A DNA stretch of 48,808 nucleotides from positions 1 to 48,808 of the forward strand of contig CAZISM010000032.1 in assembly GCA_964541895.1 (NCBI GenBank). The letters are read 5' to 3'. A program made the translations under genes and the position numbers. Below are positions 24,210-33,407 of this stretch, piece after piece. Within the stretch, counting starts at the first letter, position 1. The number at the start of each line of letters is the position of its first letter. The notes below the pieces were generated by a model. The model did no database searches and was not told where the DNA came from. It was given only the letters and a program-made list of their open reading frames with translations. Source of the DNA: CAZISM01 sp964541895. Lineage in GTDB: Bacteria > Zhuqueibacterota > Zhuqueibacteria > Residuimicrobiales > Residuimicrobiaceae.

Positions 24210-25451
24210 ATGCGCAAGCTTGTTTGTGTCATAGCGTTATTGGTGATGGGTTCGACCGCTCTGGCTCAGGAGCAGAGTCTCGCTACCACCCCGCAGAGAA
24301 TTATATTAAATCTTACCACCGAGCCGGCGACCGGCATGGCGGTGACATGGCGAACGAGCGTACAGGTGCAGAGCCCTCAGGTCCAGGTCGCTGAGGCCGG
24401 CGTATGGACCGCTTTTGCCAAAGCGGCGAAACAGATTCCCGCTCGCTCCGAAAAAACGGTTTTGGACGACGGCAAAACCGTGTTTTATTATTCGGCGGTT
24501 ATGGGCGACCTGAAATCCAACACCCTCTATGCCTACCGCGTCGGTTGCGAAAAAGAGTGGAGCGAATGGAGCCAGTTCACCACCGCTCGTGAGGAGGCCG
24601 GCCCGTTGCAGCTGGTGTTCTTCGGCGATCCGCAGGACGATCTCAAGGAACACGTCTCGCGGATATTTCGCAAAGCGTATCAAATGGCCCCGGACGCCAA
24701 TTTTTGGCTGTTCTCCGGCGATCTGACGTCCGAGCCGGCTGACCAGCTGTTCGAAGAGCTGTTTTATGCCGCCGGCTTTATTTTCAGAACGTGTCCCTCC
24801 ATAATGGTGCCCGGCAATCACGACAACATGTTTAAAATGGAAAACGGCAAGGTCATTAAAGACAGCAAGGGCAAAAAGATCCGCACGAAACTGGTGCCGC
24901 CGCAGTGGCGAGCCCAGTTTACACTTCCGGAAAACGGCATTGCCGCCTATCCAGAAGCGTCGTACTGGCTTGATTACCAGGGCGTGCGCCTCATCATGAT
25001 AAACAGCAATGACCGGCTGCAGGAGCAGGCGGCGTGGATGGACTCTGTTCTTGCCAACAATCCCAAGCAGTGGACTATTGTTTCGTTCCATCATCCGTTG
25101 TATTCGGCCGGCCGCGAACGCGATGACCGCAGCACGCGTGACGCCTTTATGGCCCTGTTCGACAAGCACCACGTCGATCTGGTGCTCACCGGCCACGATC
25201 ATGCCTATGCGCGCAGTTACCCGCTGAAAAATGGCGCCCGCGCCGGTGCGGATGAAAAAGGCACGGTATATGTGGTTTCAGTGTCCGGACCTAAAGCCTA
25301 TGTCGTCAATTCCGCTTATAACCATCTCATGGCCAAAACAGGCGGCAATGTGCAGCTGTTCCAGGTGATCACCATCGATTCCACAACGCTCTCCTATCGC
25401 TCCTACACGGTCACCGGCAAGCTGTTCGATTCCTTTCAGTTGTTAAAATAA
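24210..25451 (+). CDS. Purple-acid-phosphatase-like metallophosphoesterase with fibronectin-type N-domain, secreted
   Basis: 413 residues from the ATG at 24210. AAGGAG at 24195-24200 is nine bases ahead of it but directly abuts the alternative ATG at 24201. A Sec signal ends near ALAQE. Residues about 25-125 form a fibronectin/PAP N-domain (RIILNLTTEPATGMAVTW; YAYRVG). The metallophosphoesterase motifs follow in order: FFGDPQDD, FSGDLTSE, VPGNHDN, SFHHPLYS and TGHDHAYARS, giving a two-metal centre. It removes phosphate from exported or extracellular phosphoesters. Its place inside a polysaccharide operon hints that the target glycan, or a product, carries phosphate; that is inference only. 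Confidence 0.88.
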   Translation: MRKLVCVIALLVMGSTALAQEQSLATTPQRIILNLTTEPATGMAVTWRTSVQVQSPQVQVAEAGVWTAFAKAAKQIPARSEKTVLDDGKTVFYYSAVMGDLKSNTLYAYRVGCEKEWSEWSQFTTAREEAGPLQLVFFGDPQDDLKEHVSRIFRKAYQMAPDANFWLFSGDLTSEPADQLFEELFYAAGFIFRTCPSIMVPGNHDNMFKMENGKVIKDSKGKKIRTKLVPPQWRAQFTLPENGIAAYPEASYWLDYQGVRLIMINSNDRLQEQAAWMDSVLANNPKQWTIVSFHHPLYSAGRERDDRSTRDAFMALFDKHHVDLVLTGHDHAYARSYPLKNGARAGADEKGTVYVVSVSGPKAYVVNSAYNHLMAKTGGNVQLFQVITIDSTTLSYRSYTVTGKLFDSFQLLK

Positions 25452-25460
25452 AAGCAGACC

Positions 25461-26693
25461 ATGAGAAAAAGAATTTTCGGCATGTTGTGCATTGTTTGCG
25501 GTCTGGGCAATGCCCTGGCGCAACGCCCCACCGTTCCGGCCGAACAGATAGTGGCCGCCATCCGGGATGGCGGCCACTATGCGGCAAAAGTGCTCCTCGA
25601 CGAGCACGGCAAATCCAGATGTGATTACAGCCTTCTCGATGGCTCCTGGCACGATTACGAGCCCGCCTGGCATACCGGCCAGTTGATCCTGGGCCTGTTG
25701 CGGGCCTATGAAATCACCGGCGACAAGGATCTGCTGGCTGCCGCCAAAAGGGCAGGCGAATGGTGGATCAGCCTGGCCATCACCGATCATCCCAAGCTGG
25801 CCGGCATGCTCTCTGCCATCCATGGCGATGGTATCGATTATATCATCTTTTCCACGGTCAGCGATGGCTCGGCCGGGTTGTTCCGGCTCTATCGGACGAC
25901 CGGCGATGAGCGCTTTGCTAGAGTGCCGACCCGGGCGGGTGAGTGGATGTACAAGCATATGTATGAACCGAACAGCCGCATGTTTTACGATGCCGTTGAT
26001 CCCCGCTCCGGCGTTGTGATGAAAACGTGGAGCCCCTTCTGGCCTGACAAGGAAAAACAGGGCTTGAACGACGTCGCCCGTCCCAATAATGAGGGCTCTC
26101 TCTACAAAGATATGTATGAATACACCGGCGATGAGAGCTATAAAAAATTATTTGTCGAGTTGTGCGAGAGCTTGCTGGAAAAACAGGGTGAAGAAGGATT
26201 GTGGATGGCGTTCACGCCCAATGATCAGAGCAAAGGCACACTGCACCCCAGGTTTCATCTCTGGTACGCAGAATCCCTTCTGGAGGGTTACGCACTCACG
26301 CATGATAGCCGGTATGTAGAGGCAGCACTGAAAACAGGCCGTTTTTACACCAAAATCCAGCAACCCAACGGTGCGTTCTACTACAGCAATAATCTGGACG
26401 GCAGTGCCGATACCTACTCCATCAGCGGCTCCACCAGCGCATTCGCCGGCCTGTTTTGGCTAAGATTAAAATCATACGCGCAAACGGACGAATTCGATCT
26501 TGCTATCCAAAAATCGTTACGGTGGATACTGGACAATCGCTATGGCGCCGACCATGCGGACAAAAATCTGGCCGGCGGCTTTATGGAAATTCGCAGCAAA
26601 GCCCGCAAAGCCGGATTGAAAATACTGCAGCGCGATATCGCCACAGCGTTTGCCTTGCGTTTTCTCGCCGACTATTATCAGTCGATCCACTAA
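25461..26693 (+). CDS. Secreted alpha/alpha-barrel protein, probable glycan-active enzyme 1
   Basis: 410 residues with a Sec signal (MRKRIFGMLCIVCGLGNALAQ). The rest is a series of helical hairpins typical of a six-hairpin glycosidase-like barrel: LILGLLRAYEITGDKDLLAAA, GLFRLYRTTGDERF, LYKDMYEYTGDESYKKLF and LLEGYALTHDSRYVEAAL, each a helix followed by a GD/DSRY turn. Possible catalytic acids lie in WHDYEPAWHTGQ and GDGIDYI. Families with this fold include unsaturated glucuronyl/galacturonyl hydrolases (GH88/GH105) and heparinase-type lyases, but I cannot place it in one. It begins nine bases after the phosphatase stop. A striking 33-bp palindrome lies in its early coding part. Confidence 0.7.
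   Translation: MRKRIFGMLCIVCGLGNALAQRPTVPAEQIVAAIRDGGHYAAKVLLDEHGKSRCDYSLLDGSWHDYEPAWHTGQLILGLLRAYEITGDKDLLAAAKRAGEWWISLAITDHPKLAGMLSAIHGDGIDYIIFSTVSDGSAGLFRLYRTTGDERFARVPTRAGEWMYKHMYEPNSRMFYDAVDPRSGVVMKTWSPFWPDKEKQGLNDVARPNNEGSLYKDMYEYTGDESYKKLFVELCESLLEKQGEEGLWMAFTPNDQSKGTLHPRFHLWYAESLLEGYALTHDSRYVEAALKTGRFYTKIQQPNGAFYYSNNLDGSADTYSISGSTSAFAGLFWLRLKSYAQTDEFDLAIQKSLRWILDNRYGADHADKNLAGGFMEIRSKARKAGLKILQRDIATAFALRFLADYYQSIH
25548..25580. repeat. Perfect 16-bp-arm inverted repeat with a 1-base centre, inside a gene
   Basis: ATAGTGGCCGCCATCC (25548-25563) is followed by one G and then its exact complement (25565-25580). It begins 87 bases after the start codon of the alpha/alpha-barrel gene, and the frame stays open through it (IVAAIRDGGHYA). 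Sixteen matched pairs by chance are very unlikely in a window this size. Confidence 0.85.
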
Positions 26694-26715
26694 TGTCGAG
26701 GGCCGGGATGGCCAT

Positions 26716-28572
26716 ATGAAACATTATTTTATCCTGTTGATTCTACTGGTTCTGGCCGTCGACCTGCCGGCGCAGACCGTTTCGCTGCCGCAGGAGTGCC
26801 TGCACACCCTGCACGAGTTTTGTGACGCCTTGCTGCAAAAGCAAATAACGGACAATAAGGACGCCGACTATGGTGCTCTTCGCTGCCCGACCTGCAATGT
26901 CCTGCATACCCGGGCCGCTGAAGCGGTATACCCCTTTAGCGTCTGTTATCGTCACGTCAAGGACCGCAGGTACCGCGAGGCTGCCATCCGGCTGGGCAAC
27001 TGGCTTGTCAGACAACAGCAGGCGGATGGCTCCTGGAAGGAGACGCCGGAAGAGTGGACCGGCACCACCACCGATCAGCTGTTGATGATGGTGCTGGCGT
27101 ATCAAATTCTGTACCCTGATCTTGCAAAAACAGAGCGAACGACCTGGGAGAGATCGATCCGCCAGGCTGCGGATTACCTGTGCCAGGCCATGAGTCCGCA
27201 ATTTGCCAGCATTAACTATTGCACCACCACCACCGCTTCCCTGGCTCTGACCTATCGCTATTTCCCGGACGAACGCTACCTTGACAAAGCCCGCGAGCTG
27301 GCGCGACAGGTAATGGCAGCCATGGACGAGGACGGGTTCATACAGGCGGAAGGGGATCGCGCCTATGATGTCAAATACGGCGCCGATATCGGCTACGAGA
27401 TCGACATGTCGCTGTGGGGACTGGAACTGTATGCCAGAACCACCGGCGACACCCTGATGAAGCGGCTGGTGCACGCTTCGGTGCTGAACCATCTGCCGTT
27501 CGTTTATCCCAACGGCGCCATCGACGGCTCCTGGGGCATCCGTTCCAACAAGTGGACCACCTATGGCAGCATGACGGCAGACGGCTGTCAGATTCTATTC
27601 TCTCTCTTTGCAGCAGAGGATGGCCGTTTTCGCACCGCCGCGTGGAAAAATCTGAACTATTTGCGCACCATGGTCAAGGATGGGCTGGTCGGTTATGGCC
27701 CCGATTACTGGCGCATTTTCGACACGCTGCCATGCATTTATCCGACCTTTTGCCGGGCTAAAAATCTGGCCTTGGCCGCCGAGTTCGGCGAGCAAACCCG
27801 CGGGACCTTGCCGCCGTTGCCGACCGATGAGACCGGCTGGCTGCGCCATTTCCCGACCGTGGATGTGGTGTTGGTGCGCAACAACGCCATGATGGCGACG
27901 ATCTCCGCCTACCGGTATAAAGAGCTGCAAAAAAGGGCCCGAAGCAAATACATGCATCGCCCCAACGGCGGCAGCCTCTCAGCACTCTGGATCAGCGATT
28001 TCGGCTTTCTGCAGCTCTCCAGCCAGACCGAATACCATCGCTGGGAACCCATGAGCTTTCCGGAAATGGTCGAGACCTTGCCATTAACGCCACGCATCGA
28101 ATTTCGGAATCAGAACGGTTATTTTACCAACTTGTATGAATATGATGGACGGCTCAGTTTTTCAAAAACCGAGAACTTTTGGGTGGCTACGGCCGGTGAG
28201 CTTTGCGACCGTAATTTGCTGCCCGGCGGGGTGGCCTATTGCTGGACCCATACGTTTTCCGATACTGCCCTGCGCAAAACCGTGGAGCTGCGCTACCGGG
28301 ACGGCGAGCGGGAGGTGGCGATCGTCGAACCAATCGTCTGGTCGCCGGGTATGACCTTTACACAACGCGATGACAAAACAGTCCTGATCAAAACCGCCGG
28401 CCGGACGTTCACGTTCCGGCTTCTTTCCGGTCCGGCCGAGGTGGTGATCGGAGAAGAGAAGGAAAAGTACCTGTCCGTGTTTCCTGCTGTGCTGGCATTT
28501 CCCATCACCTTGCACGTTCATAAAGGGCCCGGCGCGTTCCGCGAAACGATCTGTTATGAGATTCGAATGTGA
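26716..28572 (+). CDS. Secreted alpha/alpha-barrel protein, probable glycan-active enzyme 2
   Basis: 618 residues from the ATG at 26716; earlier open frame overlaps the preceding gene and lacks a ribosome site. A Sec signal ends near DLPAQT. Residues about 20-380 are helical repeats with many aromatic and polar surface motifs (RCPTCNVLHTRAAEAVYPFS; DGSWKETPEEWTGTTTDQLL; KYGADIGYEIDMSLWGLELY; SNKWTTYGSMTADGCQILF). The last 200 residues are beta-rich (WVATAGELCDRNLLPGG; TVELRYRDGEREVAIVEP). A helical toroid followed by a beta-sandwich is the layout of heparinase-II/III-like and alginate-type lyases, but I cannot confirm a lyase motif. It is not similar enough to the previous gene to be a recent duplicate. 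Confidence 0.7.
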   Translation: MKHYFILLILLVLAVDLPAQTVSLPQECLHTLHEFCDALLQKQITDNKDADYGALRCPTCNVLHTRAAEAVYPFSVCYRHVKDRRYREAAIRLGNWLVRQQQADGSWKETPEEWTGTTTDQLLMMVLAYQILYPDLAKTERTTWERSIRQAADYLCQAMSPQFASINYCTTTTASLALTYRYFPDERYLDKARELARQVMAAMDEDGFIQAEGDRAYDVKYGADIGYEIDMSLWGLELYARTTGDTLMKRLVHASVLNHLPFVYPNGAIDGSWGIRSNKWTTYGSMTADGCQILFSLFAAEDGRFRTAAWKNLNYLRTMVKDGLVGYGPDYWRIFDTLPCIYPTFCRAKNLALAAEFGEQTRGTLPPLPTDETGWLRHFPTVDVVLVRNNAMMATISAYRYKELQKRARSKYMHRPNGGSLSALWISDFGFLQLSSQTEYHRWEPMSFPEMVETLPLTPRIEFRNQNGYFTNLYEYDGRLSFSKTENFWVATAGELCDRNLLPGGVAYCWTHTFSDTALRKTVELRYRDGEREVAIVEPIVWSPGMTFTQRDDKTVLIKTAGRTFTFRLLSGPAEVVIGEEKEKYLSVFPAVLAFPITLHVHKGPGAFRETICYEIRM

Positions 28573-28648
28573 TGGCGCAAGGGGTTGTGCAAGGGTGGAC
28601 CGTGCTCGGTCTGTCCAATTATCTTACCGATAACCTATGGAGTATGTG

Positions 28649-29431
28649 ATGTCTACAGCCGTTCCCGTTCGCAAGTTGCAAATCGATAACATGCTGGTAC
28701 GCGTGTATCAGGATCGCCGGCAGATGGGCATGGCCGCCGCCATGTACATTGCCGAAAAAATGCGAGAGCTGATCGCTGAAAAGTCGAACATTCGCATGAT
28801 CTTCGCAGCCGCACCTTCTCAGGACGAAACCCTGGCGGCCTTGATCGAGCAACCGAATGTGAATTGGTCGAAAGTAACGGCGTTCCATATGGATGAATAT
28901 CTGGGTTTGCCGCCGGAAGCCCCGCAGCGGTTCGGCCGCTACCTGGCCGAACGGCTGTTTGCTAAAGTCCCTTTTGCCAAAGCGCACTATATTGATCCGG
29001 TGGCCGTGGATCCCCGGCAGGATTGCGATCGCTACAGCGCGCTGTTACACCAGTCGGTCATTGACATCGTCTGCATGGGCATTGGCGAGAACGGCCACAT
29101 TGCCTTCAACGATCCCGGCGTGGCCGATGCAGAGGAGCCGCAGTGGGTCAAAACCGTGGCGCTGGATGATAAAAGCCGCTTGCAGCAGGTTAATGACGGC
29201 TGTTTCAGCTCCCTGGACGCTGTTCCGCGCCAGGCCATTACGTTGACGGTGCCGGCGTTGATGGCCGCCCACTATTTGTACTGTATGGTCCCTGGCCCCA
29301 GAAAAGCCGATGCGGTCACGCGGACCATCACCGGAACGGTTGACATAACCGCATGTCCGGCCACGGCCATGCGCCGGCATCCGAATGTCATGTTGTTTTT
29401 AGATCAAGACTCCAGCGCACGGCTCCCCTAG
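28649..29431 (+). CDS. Glucosamine-6-phosphate deaminase/6-phosphogluconolactonase-family protein (NagB-like)
   Basis: 260 residues from the ATG at 28649, with GGAG six bases upstream; an ATG at 28637 would overlap that ribosome site. The NagB catalytic segments FHMDEYLGLP and MGIGENGHIAFNDPG are well kept, so ring opening with aldose-ketose isomerisation is likely. The phosphate-binding loop of classical NagB (TGGTP) is replaced by AAAPSQDET, which marks a variant subfamily and may alter substrate. Cytoplasmic. It is the last gene of the plus-strand operon, 76 bases after its neighbour, and convergent with the symporter gene. It suggests that the imported sugar may be an amino sugar or a phosphorylated derivative. 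Confidence 0.83.
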   Translation: MSTAVPVRKLQIDNMLVRVYQDRRQMGMAAAMYIAEKMRELIAEKSNIRMIFAAAPSQDETLAALIEQPNVNWSKVTAFHMDEYLGLPPEAPQRFGRYLAERLFAKVPFAKAHYIDPVAVDPRQDCDRYSALLHQSVIDIVCMGIGENGHIAFNDPGVADAEEPQWVKTVALDDKSRLQQVNDGCFSSLDAVPRQAITLTVPALMAAHYLYCMVPGPRKADAVTRTITGTVDITACPATAMRRHPNVMLFLDQDSSARLP

Positions 29432-29457
29432 CTGTGCGGCCCGGCACGGGATCGCCG

Positions 29458-31182
29458 CTAGCGGCCCCAACGGGCGATAAAGAACAGCAGAAGAATCAGA
29501 ACCACTACCAGCAGACACGCCCCGAGAAAACCGTGCAAATCGGCCCGGTACCGCGACCAGGAGAAGCGGTGCCGCAGCCGGCCGAGCTCGACGACAAGCA
29601 AACCGCGACCGCCATTTTGACCGAACCAGGCGCCGAGTCGGTCTTTCCAGCCCGAACCGGTTGCAGCGGATGTTTCCGATACCCCTTCCAGCATGATCTC
29701 CACACCCGCCTGCCGCAGCAGATGTTCTTCTCCCACCGGCGTATCCAGCAAGGTAAAGAATTTTTTCAGTTGCAGAGCCGGTTCCGGCCGTGTGCTTTTA
29801 CTGATGACAATCAGGCTGGCGACGCCAAGCGACAGGTAGAGGGCGATTTGTTGTGGCAAGGGCCAGTGTAAAACGTGTTCCGCGTACATGGACACGCCTG
29901 CCATGACCACGGTGCTGCCGAAGGCGCCGTAACAATTGGCGCGCGGCCACACGATGCCGGCCCAGAAGCTGAGACCGAGAAACGAACAGACCTTGAGCAG
30001 GGCCAACAAGCCCTGAATGACGCTGGTGAACGAGAAGGCAAAATAGATGCCGCCGAGCACCACCACCACAGAGAACAGCCGGCCGATGCGCAATTTATTT
30101 TCCGCAGCGGCACGCGGATTGATATACTCCGAGTAGACGTTGTTGGTCAGTAGGGCCGCCGCGTGCACCATAAAACCGTCGCAGGTGGACATGCCGGCGG
30201 AAAGCAGCGCTGTCAGCATCACGCCGACCAGTCCGGCCGGCAGCAGGTTTTTAGCTGCGATGCCAAAAGCCATTTCACGATCAGAGTATTCCAGACCCGG
30301 AAACAAAAACGCGGCGAAGAGGCCGACAAACGCCCAGCCGATAGTGGCAAACCGCTTCAGGAAGGTGCCAAAGGTCCAACCCATGCGACAGGCCAGTTCC
30401 GTTTTGCCGGTGCCGTTCATAGCCATATGATGGGGATGCACCACGATGCCGACGAGGCCGTTGACCACGATCATGACGATGAAGAACAGGGTCATCTCGC
30501 TGCCGGCGACGAGGTCGAACATATGAGCCGGCAAGCCGGTGTGCAGGGAGGCCAGGCCGCCGGCTTTGAACAGGGCAAAGGGCAGGATCATAAAGGACAT
30601 GGCCAGAGTCAATATGCCCTGGACGACATCCGTGAGCACGATCGCATGCAACCCGCCGACGAGGCCATAGAGGAGAAATAAAACGGTGATGATGAAAATC
30701 GACAGAACAGGCGAGATGGCGCCGTCCGTGATGCCTGCCACCGCGGTGCCGGCGCTTTTTAACACCAGGCCGATATTCATACAAAAATAGAGGAGGCCGA
30801 TGGCGACGTAAAGCAGGGCCATGCCGCGGCCGTAGCGTTCGCGAAAAAAATCAGCTATGGTCACGTACCGTAAGCGGCGATAGACCGGCGCCAGCAGCCA
30901 GTAAAAGGGAGTGGAAAATATCCACATCCATTGGTACCAGATCCCGGAAATGCCTTCGGTGTAGGAAGCGCCGGCCACAGAAATCGGCTGGGCGGTGTGG
31001 GTACCTGATCCAAAGGTCTGCGCGATCATCATGATTTTGCCAAACGCGCGATTCCCCATAAAGAAATCAGCCATGGTATGTATTTTTCTATGCGACCATA
31101 TACCCAGGCCGGCCATGAGGATCAGGTAGGCCAATACAATGGCAAGATCGAGCGTGGACAAGCCAAACACAGCGAGCCTCAT
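29458..31182 (-). CDS. Sodium:solute symporter (SSS family)
   Basis: 574 residues with about 13 membrane helices plus a C-terminal soluble stretch and a final helix (GACLLVVVLILLLFFIARWG). FFMGNRAFGKIMMIAQTFGSGTHTAQ and GYVTIADFF-type signatures (here RYVTIADFFRERYGRG) with LLSAGMSTCDGFMVHAAALLTNN are SSS family motifs. It imports a sugar, sugar acid or other small solute with sodium; specificity is not readable. The start overlaps the stop of the GH36-like gene by 4 bases (ATGA), so the two are translationally coupled and the solute is probably the glycosidase product. It ends 26 bases from the convergent nagB-like gene. Confidence 0.88.
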   Translation of the reverse strand: MRLAVFGLSTLDLAIVLAYLILMAGLGIWSHRKIHTMADFFMGNRAFGKIMMIAQTFGSGTHTAQPISVAGASYTEGISGIWYQWMWIFSTPFYWLLAPVYRRLRYVTIADFFRERYGRGMALLYVAIGLLYFCMNIGLVLKSAGTAVAGITDGAISPVLSIFIITVLFLLYGLVGGLHAIVLTDVVQGILTLAMSFMILPFALFKAGGLASLHTGLPAHMFDLVAGSEMTLFFIVMIVVNGLVGIVVHPHHMAMNGTGKTELACRMGWTFGTFLKRFATIGWAFVGLFAAFLFPGLEYSDREMAFGIAAKNLLPAGLVGVMLTALLSAGMSTCDGFMVHAAALLTNNVYSEYINPRAAAENKLRIGRLFSVVVVLGGIYFAFSFTSVIQGLLALLKVCSFLGLSFWAGIVWPRANCYGAFGSTVVMAGVSMYAEHVLHWPLPQQIALYLSLGVASLIVISKSTRPEPALQLKKFFTLLDTPVGEEHLLRQAGVEIMLEGVSETSAATGSGWKDRLGAWFGQNGGRGLLVVELGRLRHRFSWSRYRADLHGFLGACLLVVVLILLLFFIARWGR

Positions 31183-33263
31183 TGAACGCTGTAACGATAA
31201 AGAGAATAGCTGAACCGGTCAGGTAGCGTAACGCTGAGACGACCATTGGGGTCGACGAGTCCGGAAAAATCCTTTCCCGCCCCAACGATAACACGACATC
31301 GTACTTTTTGACCGGGATCCAACAACGTATGAATCCAATGACGCTCATTTTCGCTGTTTTCTCTATAAATCAGCAAAAAACCATTCTGGCCGGCAATGGC
31401 TTGAAAGCCTGTCCATGAGCTTCCGGAAGGCTCATCACCGATGGGAAAAATCTGGCAGGCGTGCCATTCGCTTTGTATCGTGCGAAACGTTTTAATCAGG
31501 GGAGCGATGTCAAAAGCCTCTTCCGGTAAACCACTGGCTTCGAACCAGGCCAGCGGCTGCCCGACCATGGTGGTGGCAAATACGTAGGCAAACGAGATTC
31601 TTTGGGGTGCCAAGGGATCCGCTGCCGCATATTTTTGTTCGTTCCGCCATTTGTTGAGGAATTCAACCTGCAACGACTGCGGCGGCAGATATCGACTCAA
31701 CATCCATACGTTGCGTAACGTCCAGTGCGGATAATAATTGGCCCAATCAGTATAACGGTTTTCCAGGAACAGATTGCCGTATTCTGTAAAATAGTGATAG
31801 CCGAACCGTCGGCCGGCGGTGACATCCAGATTAAAGACAGCCTCGTCCGCGGTAGCTTCCATTACCCGATCCAACATGTTGCGAAAGTTAGTTTCAGACT
31901 GCTTGTCCGGCACGAAAACGCCGTCAATTTTGAATGTGCGTATGCCATAGGCATTATAAAGGGCAATCATGGCATCGGCATCTGCCCGCCAGTTTTTATA
32001 TTGGTCCTGGCTGCTGGGATTAAACCAGAGACAGATCTCGATACCCAGTTCTTTACCCTTTTTTATGACTGGCGTCAATCCGTTAGGAAATTTCTCAGGA
32101 TGGACCTGCCAATAGTCCTTGTTAATCCAGTTATCTTGCCACGATCCTTCGCCATAGGCTGAATTTTTTGATATTCCGGTCTGCCATCCATCATCCAGTT
32201 GAAAGTGTGAGATGCCGAGCCTGTGGCCAGCCTGGAGCTCGCGAAGGGCAAATCCTTCTCCCAGCCGGGCATCACGGTTTCGGTCTCCCCAGGTATTCAT
32301 CATGAGCATCAGATCCCGCTCCGGTTTTCGGATCCGGATACGATCCTGGTACGTCCTGAGCGCCTGCATCTGCGAGCGTTTATCTCCAGCGGCCACGCCG
32401 ACAACCAGGCTGTAACAACGCAGCCACACCTCCTGTGAAAGCTCGGACGGGATTACACCCGGGCCGACGGCCAGGAACTCGCCGTTGCGGAAAAGAAAAT
32501 CAGCACCCGGATAGGTGAGCTGCACATCCGAGCAAGGCGCTTCCTTTAGCATGAACAAGGCTTGATTGTTTAAACGATGTTGTGCAAAAAAGATATTACC
32601 GGCGGCTGCTTGCCATTTGAGGAAAGAGAGGAAGCTCTGTTCTTCAACGAGGTTGTTGTTTACATCTGTACGGTCGAAAAAGCGTACGGCGGAAGCCCGC
32701 CAGTGAGGTCCGCTGAACGCCAGCCGGTCAAGGACAGGGATACGCGGATGCTGGCTGAATTTGCTGAGGAATTCGATTGATTCAAGGGCGTCCGAGTTGG
32801 CCTTCGCATCAAACCAATCGGCTTGCACAATGCCCTTGAGATAGTAGTCGCAGCCAATGGCAGGACAGTCAGGGTAAATCCGAAAGATGCGTTTAACGCT
32901 AAAGGCGCCGAATTCGGCAATAACCGTAACCTGTAGACGGGCGGAAAGTCTGGGTGTAGCCGGCTCTACCGCCAGCTGCAAGGTTCCCTGTTCGGAAGAA
33001 TCTGGCACACCAGGCCAAAAGCAATCAGGAGCCAGCGAGCCTGACCTCCATTTCGTCCTGTTCAGCCGATCCTGCAGCGATACGGTCATGAGATGGCCGT
33101 TATTCCAGACGAACGATCGTCTGATCCGGCTGTTCTGCATAACCAGGGTATCGTTCTGTATAAACGCGTTGCAATCCATGTAAGAGAGATGCTTCGATTC
33201 AGCTGCGGTGATCAGACTACACCACGGCATGAGGAGATACATGAGGCAGAGTCGCATGCGCAT
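31179..33263 (-). CDS. GH36/GH27-like glycosidase (alpha-galactosidase clan D), secreted
   Basis: 694 residues from the ATG at 33263, the start of a signal peptide (MRMRLCLMYLLMPWCSLITAAES); the frame is open 35 codons further up but without a signal or ribosome site. An N-terminal beta-sandwich (about 30-310) leads into a TIM barrel with MMNTWGDRN, HFQLDDGWQTG, ICLWFNPSSQDQYKN and FKIDGVFVPDK, whose aspartate is the expected nucleophile. The acid/base region reads NLDVTAGRRFGYHYF rather than the usual GGGR(F/Y)D, so the enzyme is a distant member and may not prefer alpha-galactosides. It lies downstream of the regulator gene and is coupled to the sodium symporter. Confidence 0.8.
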   Translation of the reverse strand: MRMRLCLMYLLMPWCSLITAAESKHLSYMDCNAFIQNDTLVMQNSRIRRSFVWNNGHLMTVSLQDRLNRTKWRSGSLAPDCFWPGVPDSSEQGTLQLAVEPATPRLSARLQVTVIAEFGAFSVKRIFRIYPDCPAIGCDYYLKGIVQADWFDAKANSDALESIEFLSKFSQHPRIPVLDRLAFSGPHWRASAVRFFDRTDVNNNLVEEQSFLSFLKWQAAAGNIFFAQHRLNNQALFMLKEAPCSDVQLTYPGADFLFRNGEFLAVGPGVIPSELSQEVWLRCYSLVVGVAAGDKRSQMQALRTYQDRIRIRKPERDLMLMMNTWGDRNRDARLGEGFALRELQAGHRLGISHFQLDDGWQTGISKNSAYGEGSWQDNWINKDYWQVHPEKFPNGLTPVIKKGKELGIEICLWFNPSSQDQYKNWRADADAMIALYNAYGIRTFKIDGVFVPDKQSETNFRNMLDRVMEATADEAVFNLDVTAGRRFGYHYFTEYGNLFLENRYTDWANYYPHWTLRNVWMLSRYLPPQSLQVEFLNKWRNEQKYAAADPLAPQRISFAYVFATTMVGQPLAWFEASGLPEEAFDIAPLIKTFRTIQSEWHACQIFPIGDEPSGSSWTGFQAIAGQNGFLLIYRENSENERHWIHTLLDPGQKVRCRVIVGAGKDFSGLVDPNGRLSVTLPDRFSYSLYRYSVQ

Positions 33264-33407
33264 AGAGTCGTGAGCCCTATTGTCAATTGTGCATCCTCTT
33301 TGAGAGGGTTGGGCCGAGCGGTGCCCGAGCTGTTGCCAGCGGCTATAATATTGTGATGTGCGTGCCAATACCCTTGAACCGGGCGGTGCGGCCTCTCTCG
33401 CCGGGTA

